The notes below the pieces were generated by a model that was not told the origin of the DNA, did not search any database, and saw nothing but the letters and a program-made list of their open reading frames with translations. A stretch of DNA of 64,000 nucleotides, from positions 9,721,821 to 9,785,820 of the forward strand of contig JAUPFP010000002.1 in assembly GCA_036925085.1 (NCBI GenBank), read 5' to 3'. Source of the DNA: Brachycybe producta. Its lineage: Eukaryota > Arthropoda > Diplopoda > Playtdesmida > Andrognathidae. Below are positions 1-13,427 of the stretch, piece by piece; the stretch's first letter is position 1, and the number at the start of each line of letters is the position of its first letter. The position numbers were made by a program, and so were the translations under genes.

Positions 1-2370
<2,370 letters not shown>

Positions 2371-2564
2371 ACAGGCATCTGTAGACAGCTTCAGAATTTT
2401 GTTTGGCTCCGCCCTTTTAGGAGCGTCATCAATTTCTAATTGGTTTGTTACTGTGTCTGCCGTCACATGCTTTGCCCTTTTTATTTCTAATTGGTTGATA
2501 TTTGGTCTGACGTTCATAAAAGGACGGAGCCAAAGAAATTCTGTAGCTGTCTACAGATGCCTTT
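2371..2564. mobile_element. M-family MITE, divergent copy
   Basis: Left end ACAGGCATCTGTAGACAGCT and right end AGCTGTCTACAGATGCCT form an 18-bp perfect inverted repeat; the last bases CCTGT have decayed to CCTTT. Inside are the family words GGCTCCGCCC, TTCTAATTGG and a degraded TGACGT. Flanks GCTTTACTA and GCTTTTACA look like an imperfect 9-bp target duplication. It has no coding capacity, so it would need a transposase in trans. Confidence 0.8.
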
Positions 2565-3153
2565 GCTTTTACAATTGGTTAGGTCAGTTTTGAAACTAGT
2601 TTTGACAACTAGTTTTAGCTAATTTTTTCTTCTTCTTCTTAGTTTAAAACTAGTTTTGAACGAAATTTTCATTTTGACTGTAACAATAAGACCATATATT
2701 GTATATATGGTGGAGACTGATTTAAGAGAAGAGTCAAAATTGTATTTGAAGGTTCAAATTCGAATGGTTTTGCTTAAAATCACAAGAGAATTCAATTGTC
2801 AAAAAAAAAAAAGAAGAATATAATGAACAGACGACGACGACGACGTTATACATCGTAGTCATACAATTTCCTACAAATGTGATTCTCTAGAATTCTAGAG
2901 AAAAAAGAGAAATAAGGGAGAGAGAGAGAATGTATTCAAAAGAGTCTATTTCCGCTATATATATATTCGTTTTTTCATCTCTTGTATATAAGAGACATTC
3001 GATTTCTTGTGAAGAACTTAAGTTTTTGTAAGTATTATAGAAAAAAAAAAATAAAAGAGGAGGAGGAGGTATTGTGAAATTGAGGTTTTTTTTCTTTAAA
3101 AAAAAGATAGAAAAGAAAATCCATACAGAGAAAGATAGAAAGATAGATGAAAT

Positions 3154-3189
<36 letters not shown>

Positions 3190-3732
3190 GGTTACATTTA
3201 TTACATGAAGCCATAAGTGAATTTGTAAACGAAACAAATGGCTCAAAAAATGTGTTAAGTCCATTTAAGAAAAGGGGAAATTATAGTATAATAATATATA
3301 AAAAAAGAGTGATTGATTGAATATATATATATTATACTGTATATTAATAGCTGGAAGAATATATTTCCGATGTCATAAAGAAAAAGGGAGGAACACACAC
3401 ACAAAAAGAAGTAATCTTTGTATAGAAGAATGGAAATAAACGGGTTAATAAATTAGAAGCGAAAATGTAATTAATTTGCATTCGTGTAATGAAACCTTTT
3501 TTTTTTTTTTTGCTTCTTTCAGCTTATTTTTTTTGTTTGATGAATTATTTACAGGGTGTCTTAATGAGAATACTAATAAAAGTGCGTTATTTATATAAAT
3601 AGGATACAAATTAGAATTCAAGTTGAAAATAACTCAAAGAGAAAACTTATCAATATTTTAAATTCTGACTTGTGTTTTAATTTTTAAAAAAAATTGTGGA
3701 AAGTAAAACATTTTTTTAAAAAAAAATTACTA
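2565..3732. other. Simple-sequence-rich DNA without a gene
   Basis: Holds three AAACTAGTTTT palindromes (about 2593-2660), a (GAC)n run at 2831-2846, purine-rich DNA and a GA microsatellite. The 125-residue reverse frame here is Ser/Leu and Phe rich and comes from the repeats. Confidence 0.55.
3157..3186. repeat. (GA)n microsatellite
   Basis: About 30 bp of uninterrupted GA repeat. Confidence 0.95.
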
Positions 3733-4250
3733 TTAAGAGCCTAGATATAGCGTTTATTTCAAAATTTCTCCGAATGTAGGCGCTGCGATCGTTGTTGATT
3801 GTAAAACGGTTTTTTAACGTTTTTTCTCCCGGTTCGAAGTCACATAATAATTAATAGAAAAATAATTTCGCGTGCTAATCTTATAAAAAGAAAACATGGT
3901 GAAGCCAATAGATTAATGCACGTGCTAATTTTTGTGTGATTGTTCTAAGTCGTTTTTAATGGGAGTTCTTCAAATGTTTGTGGGACGGTTTTGGGGCCAG
4001 TGGGATTTAACATGGGGTTAAAAAACGAACGACTTTGAACTTTGTTTAAAAGTAGAAGGACCTTTTCAAAAATTATATAAATCGAGCACGTGAAGAAAAA
4101 TACTTTTTATTGCATTTTGCGCTTTACTGTATTTTAATTGAGCGATTGTGAGGCGATTTCTTTCAGTTTTAGTAACACCATATAAGAACACTCATTTGTC
4201 TCGCTGTCGTCTGCTCAAAACAACAAGATTCTTAGATCTAGGCTCGTTAA
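3733..4250. mobile_element. X element, TTAA-bounded repeat
   Basis: The left boundary reads TTAA then GAGCCTAGAT; the right boundary reads ATCTAGGCTCG then TTAA, giving short inverted ends inside TTAA. TTAA duplication is typical of the piggyBac and Kolobok superfamilies, but no transposase is present. The right half (about 3990-4250) recurs in inverse orientation at 34607-34860 with the same TTAA end, which supports it as mobile. No coding frame is convincing. Confidence 0.55.
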
Positions 4251-4260
4251 ATCTTACTTC

Positions 4261-4407
4261 TTGGCAAGTAAGCGCAGCAAAATACAGTCGTTTGCCCCGC
4301 CCTTTTACGAGCGTCAGACCAAATATAAACCAATTAAAAATTGAAAAGGGCGGGGCATGTGACGTCAGACCAAATAACAAACCAATAAAATGTGGTTACT
4401 TGCCTGT
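4261..4407. mobile_element. M-family MITE, internally deleted copy
   Basis: Right end ACTTGCCTGT mirrors the left GGCAAGTAAG. Between them lie CCCCGCCCTTTT, a GGGCGGGGCATGTGACGTCA stretch and CCAAT motifs, as in other M copies. It sits just outside the right TTAA of the X element. Target duplication is unclear. Confidence 0.6.
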
Positions 4408-4567
4408 CTTACAATGACAAAGACGGACAAAGAATTTAAGGGGGATCCTTCTATTAAATTTGAATATGGAGGCGTGCATTATGTGCACAGGATTCCCCAA
4501 CCATCTCATCGATCGGTAAGGTATAAATAGGAGTTTTAAACTTTTGTAATCGCAGTTGGCATAATTA

Positions 4568-4640
4568 GCAGTTGGCTACCTAATTGGTAGCGTCTCCGAC
4601 CTTAGGACCAGAGGTCGCGAGTTCGACTCCCACCAGGTGC
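4568..4640 (+). other. tRNA-like segment in left arm of Y
   Basis: The 73-nt length fits a tRNA. The D arm GCTACC-TAATT-GGTAGC pairs perfectly, GTTCGACTC matches the pol III B box, and GCAGTTG can pair with CAGGTGC as an acceptor stem with one mismatch and one wobble. The anticodon stem and T stem pair poorly, so a working tRNA gene is unlikely. A tRNA-derived SINE head is the best reading. Confidence 0.55.
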
Positions 4641-5814
4641 CTTACTCTGCCACAGTTGTTAAGTCGGACATGACAGTTTTGACGGTGTGTCATAATATCG
4701 CATTCGTTTCTGTGTGGATATGCTGTTGTACATGGTCCTATGTGGTTGTGGTTCTCGACTTCATTGTAAGAGACCATAAAGGCTACAGCTGTCCATCAGA
4801 GGGAATTGCGGTCGTTGAAGGTGCTGGGAAGATATGACAGGAGATGTGACATGGAGTCCAGTGGGTTTCAAACTACTCTCGGTCAGAGGCTACCACGTTG
4901 TTGCAATAACTCCTTGCTCATCATCCCGAGTATTCTGATCCTGTGTGATGCATGGCAATTAACGGGTTATCCGATGGGTGATCCGATCTAGTCATCCGAT
5001 TCATCACCGATACGCAGCTGATGAATTTATGCTAATTTTTGTTCCGGCGATATTTAAATTTGTCCAATATTAAATTTTCAAAGTGCAAATGTGCACCGAT
5101 CTAAAAATCGGTAAGTGCGGTTCTATTTTTAAAAACTATTTCAAATTCGTGAATTTCTAACTCTTATGTCCACGAACATCCACTAAAAATGCTCCTAAAA
5201 ATGACTAAAAATTATTTTTTTAAAAAAACAAAATTAAATCACGTGCTGATTTTTTTCTGGTTTTTTAAAAATTATTTTTACGAACATTTTAATGGATTTT
5301 TATTCAATGGAGATTATCAATGGAGATATTCAATGGGATTTTTAGAAATTCGCGATTTTGAAATACTTTTTAAAAATAGAACCGCACTTACCAATTTTTT
5401 GTCTTACTTTGAAAATTTAATATTGGACAAAAATTAGCATAAATTCATCAGCTGCGTATCGGTGATGAATCGGATGACTAGATCGGATCACCCATCGGAT
5501 AACCCGCTAATTGCCATGCATCACACAGGATCAGAATACTCGGGATGATGAGCAAGGAGATATTGCAACAACGTGGTAGCCTCTGGACTCCATGTCACAT
5601 CTCCTGTCGTATCTTCCCAGCACCTTCAACGACCGCAATTCCCTCTGATGGACAGCTGTAGCCTTTATGGCCTCTTACAATGAAGCCGAGAACCACGACC
5701 ACATAGGACCATGTACAACAGCATGTCCACACAGAAACGAATGCGATATTATGACACACCGTCAAAACCGTCATGTCCGACTTAACAACTGTGGCAGAGT
5801 AAGGCACAGGGAGC

Positions 5815-5890
5815 ACCTGGTGGGAGTCAAACTCACGACCTCTGGTTCTAAGGTTGAAGACGCTACCAATTAGGCTATTATGCCCAACTG
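5815..5890 (-). other. tRNA-like segment in right arm of Y, decayed
   Basis: Inverted counterpart of 4568-4640. On the minus strand it reads CCTAATTGGTAGCGTC and then GAGTTTGACTC, so the B box has one change and the D arm has lost pairing. Read as the older or less constrained arm. Confidence 0.5.
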
Positions 5891-6060
5891 CGATTACAAA
5901 AGTTTAAAACTCCTATTTATACCTTACCGATCGATGAGATGGTTGGGGAATCCCCAACAAACGTATGAAGCTGTGCACGTGCTTCGCGCTCATTTATGTA
6001 TTTATGATTATCTGGTTGGTGAATCCCTGACAAACGTATGAAGCACATAATGCATCTTGC

Positions 6061-6414
6061 TTCTTAATCAGGGATATCATCTAGTCAGTGTATAAAAACG
6101 ATTTTCGAAATCTTGATTATTCTGTTTTTCAGGTGCAAAATGAAGAGGGAAACTTGAAGAAACTAGAAGTTCGAGTAATTCGAGTTCATGTTTCATATAT
6201 TTCAAAATAAGCTTTTTATGCAGACGATATTTTTTTTTTAAATTTTTCTCTATAAAAAAGTTTATTTTGAAAGATATCATACATAAAAATACTCTTATCC
6301 TTCTAGTTTCTAAGATACTTTCTAGTTTCTATCCTATTTTTATTGTTAAAGGTATTTTTATATGTTGAAATTACATTCAAGTTAAAAGTACAATACTAAT
6401 GTGTTTTTTTAATC
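6061..6414. other. Decayed F-family sequence
   Basis: Contains TTATTCTGTTTTTCAGGTGC, AACTAGAAG and two TTCTAGTTTCTA words, all typical of F foldbacks (compare 31091-31478), but no clean ends. No gene seen. Confidence 0.45.
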
Positions 6415-6880
6415 TGGGAATAATTACTCGAACCTTAAACTTGAATCCTCTAACAGGGTTCGAGCATACATTGTTAAACGGTGGTACTCAATAAAACAAG
6501 GTTTTTCTATGTTGGAACCATCTTAAATGAATTCAAGTTGAAGTTCCAGTACCAAATTTCTTGTTTCTGGGCCTAATTACTTAAAACTTCAACTTAAAAC
6601 CTTTAAACAGGGTTCCAACATAAAAAAACATTGTTAAAACTACTCAATAAACAAAGTTTTTCTATGTTAGACCCTGTTGAAAGGGTTCAAAGTTAAAGTT
6701 CAAGTACAGACTTTCGTGAATTTGGACCTAAGCACTTGAACTTCAACTTGAATTCTCTAAGCAGGGTTTCAACATCGAAAAAAACATTGTTTACAGCGGT
6801 ACCTCGGTAAAACAACGTTTTTTTCTTTTCAATATTGGAACCTTGTTCGAAGAGTTCAAGTACTAACTTTTTTGAGAGAC
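6415..6880. repeat. Tandem repeat, ~158-bp unit, about 3 copies
   Basis: The CATTGTT word recurs at 6469, 6629 and 6785 (spacings 160 and 156). Each unit repeats a GGTACTC/GGTACCTC word, a TTTTTCTATGTT word and a CAGGGTT-AACAT / ATGTT-AACC inverted pair, so each unit is itself a partial foldback. Related lone fragments occur near 15575-15660 and 24090-24140. Confidence 0.7.
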
Positions 6881-7260
6881 ATTTGTCTTATGTGAATCTC
6901 ATATATTGATGAATTGAGAAAATTGAAATAGTTTCAAAGAAAAGTTTGAATTAATTGAATAAAAAAAATTGTTAACTTGCAGGAGCTGAACGGTTTTTTC
7001 CTTTCTTTTCAGTTTATTTTTTTCTTCGGAGGACGGAGGAGGGAGGGAGGGAGGGGGGAATTGAATCGTGTCCTGAATACAAAATGGCATTTTTTCAGTC
7101 AAAATAGAGTTTACATATTTGTCGTGGCACCTCATCTAAATTTAATAAGCAATAAAAGTCGATCTTGATGTAAATGATGTGATTAGGAAATCCGTACCCA
7201 GTAAATGCAATTGGAAATAAATCGCTTATATCAAAGTGGGGGTTTCGCCCTTTTTCTCCC

Positions 7261-7308
<48 letters not shown>

Positions 7309-8017
7309 TCTTTATTTCTTAAGAAACAAATGACTATTTTCTTGGGTATAGAATTAGAATATAAAGAAGGCAAAAATAAGAGAGATGATATTTTTGTGCC
7401 AAGTCTTTAAGACGATGAGAAATTTCTCCCGCGGGCTGATCATAAAAATTGAACCCCAGATATTTTTCCTCATTATTATTCCCACTTTATGATGAGCTTA
7501 AACTATCTAATATATTTTTTTCTTCACTATAAAAGGTGTCAGATGAATTATAAAAAGGAGTCCCGAAAGTTTCCTTATTTTTTTGCATTTTGTGTGTGTG
7601 TTCCATTTATGATACTATTAATGATATTCCTACATTTACCATAAAAGGCAACCTCCTATATGAGGTCTTAAAAGATTATCTGTGATTGGAGGGTGAAGAG
7701 AGGGAACAAAATAAAAAAAGGCGGCCATATTGGAATTTGTAATTGTCTTGCGTTTAATTGATTTTTTTGTTGTTGTTGTCACTTTTCAAACTCTGTGTAC
7801 AATGAATTAATTCTTTATTGTTACCTCCGTTTAATGTCTATTTTAATCTCAGATGGACTAAAAGACAAAAATTGTGATTGATTACTTAATCGATCGTATC
7901 GAAATATTTTTTTTTACATTTTAAATAAATTTGCAATCATAGTTCAGACCAAAATTTACATAAAGGAAGTTAACTTTTTTCTTCTGTAACAACAACTATT
8001 AAGATAAAATATTAAAA
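6881..8017. other. AT-rich DNA without a gene
   Basis: Only a purine block (about 7027-7062) and a TC microsatellite (7265-7305) stand out. Frames over them are low complexity on both strands. Confidence 0.6.
7265..7305. repeat. (TC)n microsatellite
   Basis: About 40 bp of uninterrupted TC. Confidence 0.95.
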
Positions 8018-8078
8018 TTTCCATTCTAGTTTTCTATAAACTTTTAAGTTTACTGAAAACTAGAATGGTATTCTAATA
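8018..8078. repeat. Short hairpin related to family F
   Basis: CCATTCTAGTTTTC at the left and GAAAACTAGAATGG at the right are exact inverted copies around a ~20-bp loop. This is the F-family end motif in miniature. Confidence 0.65.
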
Positions 8079-8387
8079 TTTGTTTAAATAAATTTTACTT
8101 CATATGATGTATTTAAAAAGAAACTTTTTAAATCAATTTAAAAATTATTTTTTTTTTCAAAATGTTGTTTATTTTTCAAAGAAATTGTATTTTGTATAAC
8201 TGGTTAATTTTAATATATTCTAGTTTCTAACAAACTTAAATGTTTTTTTCTATTTTATATTATTTCTGAATATATTTACTTTCATTTTCTCCAACTAAAA
8301 TTGCTATTGAGCCATTTTAATTGTGTAAATTTAATATACCATTAGTAATTTTGCAAATTAAATGTTAATTAATTTAAGTAAAAAGAA

Positions 8388-8505
8388 TTATGCTTTTTTG
8401 CAATCAAATAGACTGGTTAGAGGCTAGAGTACTCGTAAAATTATCCTGCAACTCTGGCCTCTAATCAGTATTTTTGATTGCAAAAAAGCATAATTATTTT
8501 TGTTT
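8388..8505. repeat. Foldback, core of an N-family element
   Basis: AATTATGCTTTTTTGCAATC at the left is matched by GATTGCAAAAAAGCATAATT at the right. Inside are CTGGTTAGAGGC and GGCCTCTAATCAG, the same inner arms as the N copies at 13.3, 14.8, 17.0, 23.1 and 54.5 kb. The usual outer ends are not recognisable here. Confidence 0.65.
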
Positions 8506-10148
8506 TATTAATTTATATAAAATAACTTGTTTTTCTATTTTAACTTCAATTTTCATTTTTAATAATAAAAAGCGAGCTAGCAGTGATTGCCTGCATACAG
8601 GATGCATTCACTTGCTAGTATCAGCGTTTGTTAGATACTAGAATAGTTGACGATATGTTTTCACTAAATGTTCATTCAAATTAAAACATTTTTTTTAAAC
8701 TTCGCCACTAAAAAAGTTTTATTTTAAAAGATATCGTCACGAAGTTTTCAAGACAAACGTTTGTTTCTAAAATAAAAAGACTAATCTCGATATGCGCGCA
8801 TCCCCTTTATACTGTATAGAGTTTATAACCCTTAAAGGTTGACGTGTTTTTACTTTTGTGGTTGGGTACAAAACCAAGTGCCAAAGAAGAGATTCAAGTC
8901 ACGTTTGCATAATGTTTGACCATTCCTTTTTGAAGTTGTTTGCAAACATGGGGATTACATTGGGTTCATTTTTTGATTCGATTGTATTACTACTGGTGCT
9001 CAAAACCTCACATTACAATGGACTTCTTTTTTTTTTCTTCTTTCTATTTCTGTCGTTTGTCCTATTTTACAAACAAACCCCTTCTTTTTTTTCCTGGAAG
9101 AGAGAAGAATAAAAGGAGAAAACAGAACACTTTAATGGTGGTTGTGTTTGTATATATGTGTCCACATTCAAAGTAACTCTTTTTCTGATTCAGATTACTT
9201 GGACCTATGTATTGAGTATGTGGTGGCAATGTCTATTCTCAGTGGAAGGTTTTTTTGGTGGTTCCCTTTTGTATTTCGTTTGGGGTGTGTGTTTGTGTAT
9301 CTTTGCCTTCTATTTCTCTATGTCATCCTGAACCTCTGAACCCCTTATTCTATCCTCTCCTCTCCAATAACCCACCTCCTTAGCTCGTGTTCACTAGAGT
9401 ATTATGGTCACATCCACATCAAGGAGGGGGAGAAATACACAGAAGGGAAGGTGGTTTGATGATCTTTGTGTTTCTGAATCCAATCTTAACTCTCCCTCCC
9501 TCCCCCCTCCCCCCCAAAAAAATACGAAAACCACTGATTCTTGAGCTTCCATAGACAACAACATTCAAACCTCCTCCCCCAATTATATGATTTTGCTCAC
9601 ACAACTTTGTAAACTAACGAAGTTAGAGCTAATGAGTTGACTACTTCGAACACACATACATAAGAAAAAAACAAAAGGACCTAATGTAGACCTACAACCA
9701 AATCCCTAACTAGTACATACACTCCCTAAAATACCCTCCTCAAATCACTTAGATCTTCAGATTTCTTTATCCGTTTCTTAGCAATTTTCTTATGATGTCA
9801 TCACTCAAAAAAATAGCAGAATTTTTTTCTCTCGATTTAGTTTTGTAAGAAACCAGGTTACCGGGTCGTTTTTCTTGTGTGTATTTTTAGCCAAGAAGAA
9901 GAAAAAAATTTCGGTGACATTTTGGTTCATCTAAATACAGATTTAAATATAGAGTAAAAGGTCTTCTTCTTCTTCTTCTTTCTCTAGATTGACGTCGATT
10001 TTTTGAACAAAAAATGTCAAGAAAAAAAAATCTCATTTCTAGTAAATATTGTTGCCAAGATACACACACAAGAAAAAGTCAAGTCAACCCAATCGTAATT
10101 AGAAAAATATAGGCCTAAAAAACACTCCGACCTATAATGTACTCAAAC
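8506..10148. other. DNA without a supported gene
   Basis: At 8565-8591 there is an AAAAAGCGAGCTAGCAGTGA word shared with 18.4 kb. Otherwise the stretch holds poly-T, poly-C and (CTT)n runs. Short frames around 8858-9339 are Phe/Leu/Val rich and look like chance. Confidence 0.5.
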
Positions 10149-10181
10149 TGACGTCATTGGTCTCAATAATGACGTCATTGG
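10149..10181. promoter_or_regulatory. Two CRE-CCAAT motifs 21 bp apart
   Basis: The 12-mer TGACGTCATTGG occurs exactly twice, at 10149-10160 and 10170-10181. It joins a full CREB/ATF palindrome to an inverted CCAAT. The 21-bp spacing puts both on the same helix face. It lies outside any recognised M copy. Regulatory function is inferred only; no neighbouring gene is seen. Confidence 0.35.
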
Positions 10182-10489
10182 CGTCCTCTTTTAACATTAA
10201 ATTCTTGCAAAATTGATTTATTATTGGAGGCCTGTCTTAATTAATTATGGGTTTTGTATTAATAACTTGTTATGAATACAAGTATGGAAATACAAATTCA
10301 GTTTTGTTCGGTTTTTTATTCTTTTTACAATTTTCATATATTAATAGAAACAGGAATTATTTATATTTTTTTAGATTGATTGTTTTTTTAGTCGGTTTAC
10401 GGTATGAACGTTACGGATGCGGAAAATGTAATTTATATTTTGCTTCAGAGTAGAGAACTACATTATGTATAAAAAACTTGAGGAGTAGC

Positions 10490-10980
10490 CCAGCTCTTAA
10501 AACATTATAGTGAGCCCAGCCCACCAAATTCATAAAACCCATGAGGCCCACCATGCCCATAAAGCCTACTGGGCTCATCAGGTCCATGAAGCCCACCAGG
10601 ACTATTAAATTTCACAAGAACTTTTAAATCCCACCAGGAGATTAAATCCAACCAGGAGTTCAAATCCCACCAGGACTTCAAATCCCACCAGGACATAAAA
10701 TTCCACTAGGAGTTTTAAACCCACCAGACACGTAAACCCCAACAGACACTTAAAACATACCAGGAAAGTGAAGCCCACCAGGATCTTAAACCCCACTAGG
10801 CCTATAAATCGCTTAAAATAGTCTTTTTCAAATACCCACCAGACATAACACATGCACAAAACCCACCGGGCCCATGAAGCGGACATGCCCATAAATCCCA
10901 ACAAGACCATGAGGCCCACAAAACTATTTTTCAAAACTCCACCAGATTTAAAAAAGCACAAAGCCTACCGTGTCCATGAA
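10490..10980. repeat. Degenerate minisatellite flank
   Basis: Irregular repeats of a CCCACCAGGA word spaced by AAAT or TTAAA words, about 18 to 36 bp apart. This looks like the decayed edge of the array that follows. The reverse-strand frames here are Gly/Phe/Val repeats caused by this unit. Confidence 0.75.
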
Positions 10981-11335
10981 TCCCACCAGGACCTTAAAAA
11001 CCACTAGACCAATGAGGCCCACCAGGACCTTAAAAATCACTAGACCAATGAGGCCCACCACGACCTTAAAAACCACTGGACCAATGAGGCCCACCAGGAC
11101 CTTAAAAACCACTAGACCAATGAGGCCCACCACGACCTTAAAAACCACTGGACCAATGAGGCCCACCACGACCTTAAAAACCACTGGACCAATGAGGCCC
11201 ACCAGGACCTTAAAAACCACTAGACCAATGAGGCCCACCATGACCTTAAAAACCACTAGACCAATGAGGCCCACCATGACCTTAAAAACCACTAGACCAA
11301 TGAGGCCCACCAGAAACTTAAAACCCACAAAGCTC
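10981..11335. repeat. 36-bp minisatellite, about 9 units
   Basis: Units start every 36 bp with AATGAGGCCCACCA (11011, 11047, 11083, 11119, 11155, 11191, 11227, 11263, 11299). As 36 is a multiple of 3, both strands stay open: 12-residue Thr/Pro/Arg/Lys repeats forward and Gly/Leu/Val/Phe repeats reverse. Unit variants CAGGACC+CTAGACC, CACGACC+CTGGACC and CATGACC+CTAGACC are interleaved, which shows block duplication. A degenerate tail runs to about 11420. Confidence 0.93.
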
Positions 11336-11420
11336 ATAAAACTGTTCTTTTTAAAACTCCACCAGACTTAAGAAACGCATAAAGCCAATGAGGCCCTTGA
11401 AACTCACAAAGCCCTGGGCA

Positions 11421-13117
11421 TTTATTGTAGTTCATAGCATCGTTTTTGTTGGGGGGGGGGTGTATATTTTGTATTCCATCATTTATGGAGATTTTTCTTA
11501 AAAGAAAAGCGTGTTGTATTGCACTTTCGAAACTGTTTTCTTAATTAATTTAGTTTTTCTTTTTCGTCTTCTTATTATTCTCTTGGAACAAATGTATTTC
11601 ATTTTCGTTTTCTTTTTCGCAGGTTTGGATGATGGATGATGGATGGAAATGTAAGAGAAAAGTTTGTCAAATGATCAAAAAGGGATGGGGGAGGATGAGA
11701 AGGGGGGAAAAGGGAAAAGAAGGGGGAGAAAAAGAGAAGATGCAAAAAAAAAATATACAACATTTGTCTTATGTTCTTCTCTAAATGTGATGCAATTATC
11801 TGATCGGAAAACGAGGTAGGAACAGAAATTGAAATTAGATAGTTGATGGAAACTTGTATATTTTTTTCTTCTTCTTTTTCGTATGTATTATACATTTTAT
11901 CATATTACCGTTAAAGTGAAAAATCAGTCATTCTGCAAATTCACTACCATAAATTTGCGAAACTGTCAAATTCGGTAGTAGCTTTTAGAGCTTTTTAGGC
12001 AACTTAAAGAATGCGAAAAGTAACGCAATTAATCTATAAAATATGATGAAGAAGTTTGTATGTCGTTTAAAATGAACTTTTTTTAATGGACACTAATTAA
12101 AAAATATTATTTACTTAAAGTTGGATCAATTTCAAACAGAAGCTTATTTTAAAAGATCAACATGAGATGACCCATTGAGCTGCTTGCTACCCTTCTAGTT
12201 TAGAAAACACTATAACCAGAGAACATCAGCTAATAAGTCAGTGTACAGTGTACATATATACTGAGAAAATAGTGATTATGCAAATTAACTAGTAAATTTG
12301 TAGAGTTACTGATTTTTTTTACCTGTGTTTTCAAGTCTGAAACTTTAACCAATAACAAAAAATAAGAGTTTTTCAAACACGTTTGAGACCAGATAATTGT
12401 AGAAATCAATTTCATTTTTTCAATCATTTGATTGTATGAACATCTTAAGGTTATTGACCTCGTTCTAGTCATATTTTTCATAAGACTGGAAATGCTTTTT
12501 TTTTTAAATAAAAAATAAGACAAAAAGATGATAACTAAAGAGTGGGAAGTTTTAAGTTTGGGTGAATTATATACAGGGTGTCTCATAAGTGAGGCATTCG
12601 TTATAAGAGGGGGGGGAGATGGATGATAATTAAATGCAATCTTAACCTGCGAGAATCCCTTGTCTTGAATTTTATCGAAACTTAAGTTGTGTGACTGACT
12701 ATTAGTGCGAATGGGGAATTATAAAAATTTTCTCAAGAATTACTGTAAAAATTAGAGAATGTTTTTAATTAAGTTCATTATACTAAGCATTAAAATTCTT
12801 GAATTTTATTGAAAAAAAAAATGGGATTTACTTCAGAATAGCTAAAAATAATATTATGATGCATTGTGTACAACGTCCACGTTGTAGGACTGGGACTGGG
12901 ACGTGGTAGTAAAACGGGATGTGGTGGCATGGGGGGTCAATGGGGGCTTGGTGCAAAATCGGAACGAGTGGAGAGTTAGAACCAGCAAGGCCGACCCTGC
13001 TGCTTGTGGGATAAGGTACAGGAAATGATGATTGTGTTTATTGTGTTTTCCATATAAAATTCGGAAATTATCACAAAAACGAGAATTGTTGAATTGCAAA
13101 ACTTTTTTGTCACTCGC
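11421..13117. other. DNA without a supported gene
   Basis: Includes a partial K-family end at about 11905-11960 (AAAAATCAGTCATTCTGCAA), a related decayed copy near 12255-12330, and a mariner-like end TACAGGGTGTCTCATAAG at about 12572. The less AT-rich block 12870-13020 has a 108-residue reverse frame with no recognisable domain. Confidence 0.45.
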
Positions 13118-13127
13118 ATAATTACTA

Positions 13128-13419
13128 TGTTTCGGATTTTTATGCAATATCAAGCAAATGTTTCTCAACCTGTGGCTCACAAGCCAATTGTGAATTAAAA
13201 AAAAATCCCGTTTAGATGAACCAACAATTATAGTTTTTCAATCAAAAACACTGGTTAGAGGTGAGAACTCTCTAGTTGACACCTGATAGTAACCAGCCTC
13301 TAACCAGCCTTTTTTGATTAGAAAAAGCATAATTACTACTAATGATGATGATTACTTCACATTTGGAGTATAAATTGAGAAACAATTGCTTGATATTGTA
13401 TAAAAATCCGATCCCTAAT
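13128..13419. mobile_element. N-family foldback with target duplication
   Basis: Outer ends TTCGGATTTTTATGCAATAT and ATAAAAATCCGA are inverted copies; inner arms include CTGGTTAGAGG and CCTCTAACCAG. The 10-bp word ATAATTACTA flanks both sides (13118-13127 and 13418-13427), which contains the target duplication; an 8-bp duplication would suit a hAT-type element. No transposase is present. Confidence 0.7.
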
Positions 13420-13427
13420 AATTACTA

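Larger units (their letters stand above)
4471..6060. mobile_element. Y element, 1.6-kb palindrome
   Basis: Two arms of roughly 770-790 bp are inverted copies around a centre near 5240. Matching landmarks are GATTCCCCAACCATCTCATC at about 4491 against its complement at about 5935, GTATAAATAGGAG against CTCCTATTTATAC, and GGATCAGAATACTCGGGATG near 5528 against its complement near 4921. Each arm holds a tRNA-like segment and related short frames. One arm plus the loop recurs at 34864-35345. It could be a foldback transposon or two SINE-like units fused head to head. Confidence 0.7.

Noticed and set aside
4568-4640. A functional tRNA gene
   Set aside because: Length, D arm and B box fit, but the anticodon stem does not pair well, the T stem pairs at only 3 of 5 positions, and the segment is embedded in a repeated palindrome. 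Kept as a tRNA-like SINE head.
10981-11335. A CRISPR-like array
   Set aside because: Units are contiguous with no spacers, and the surrounding DNA is eukaryotic in character.
10948-11371. 133-residue forward and 129-residue reverse repeat proteins
   Set aside because: Both strands are open only because the minisatellite unit is 36 bp. No start context, signal or domain supports coding.
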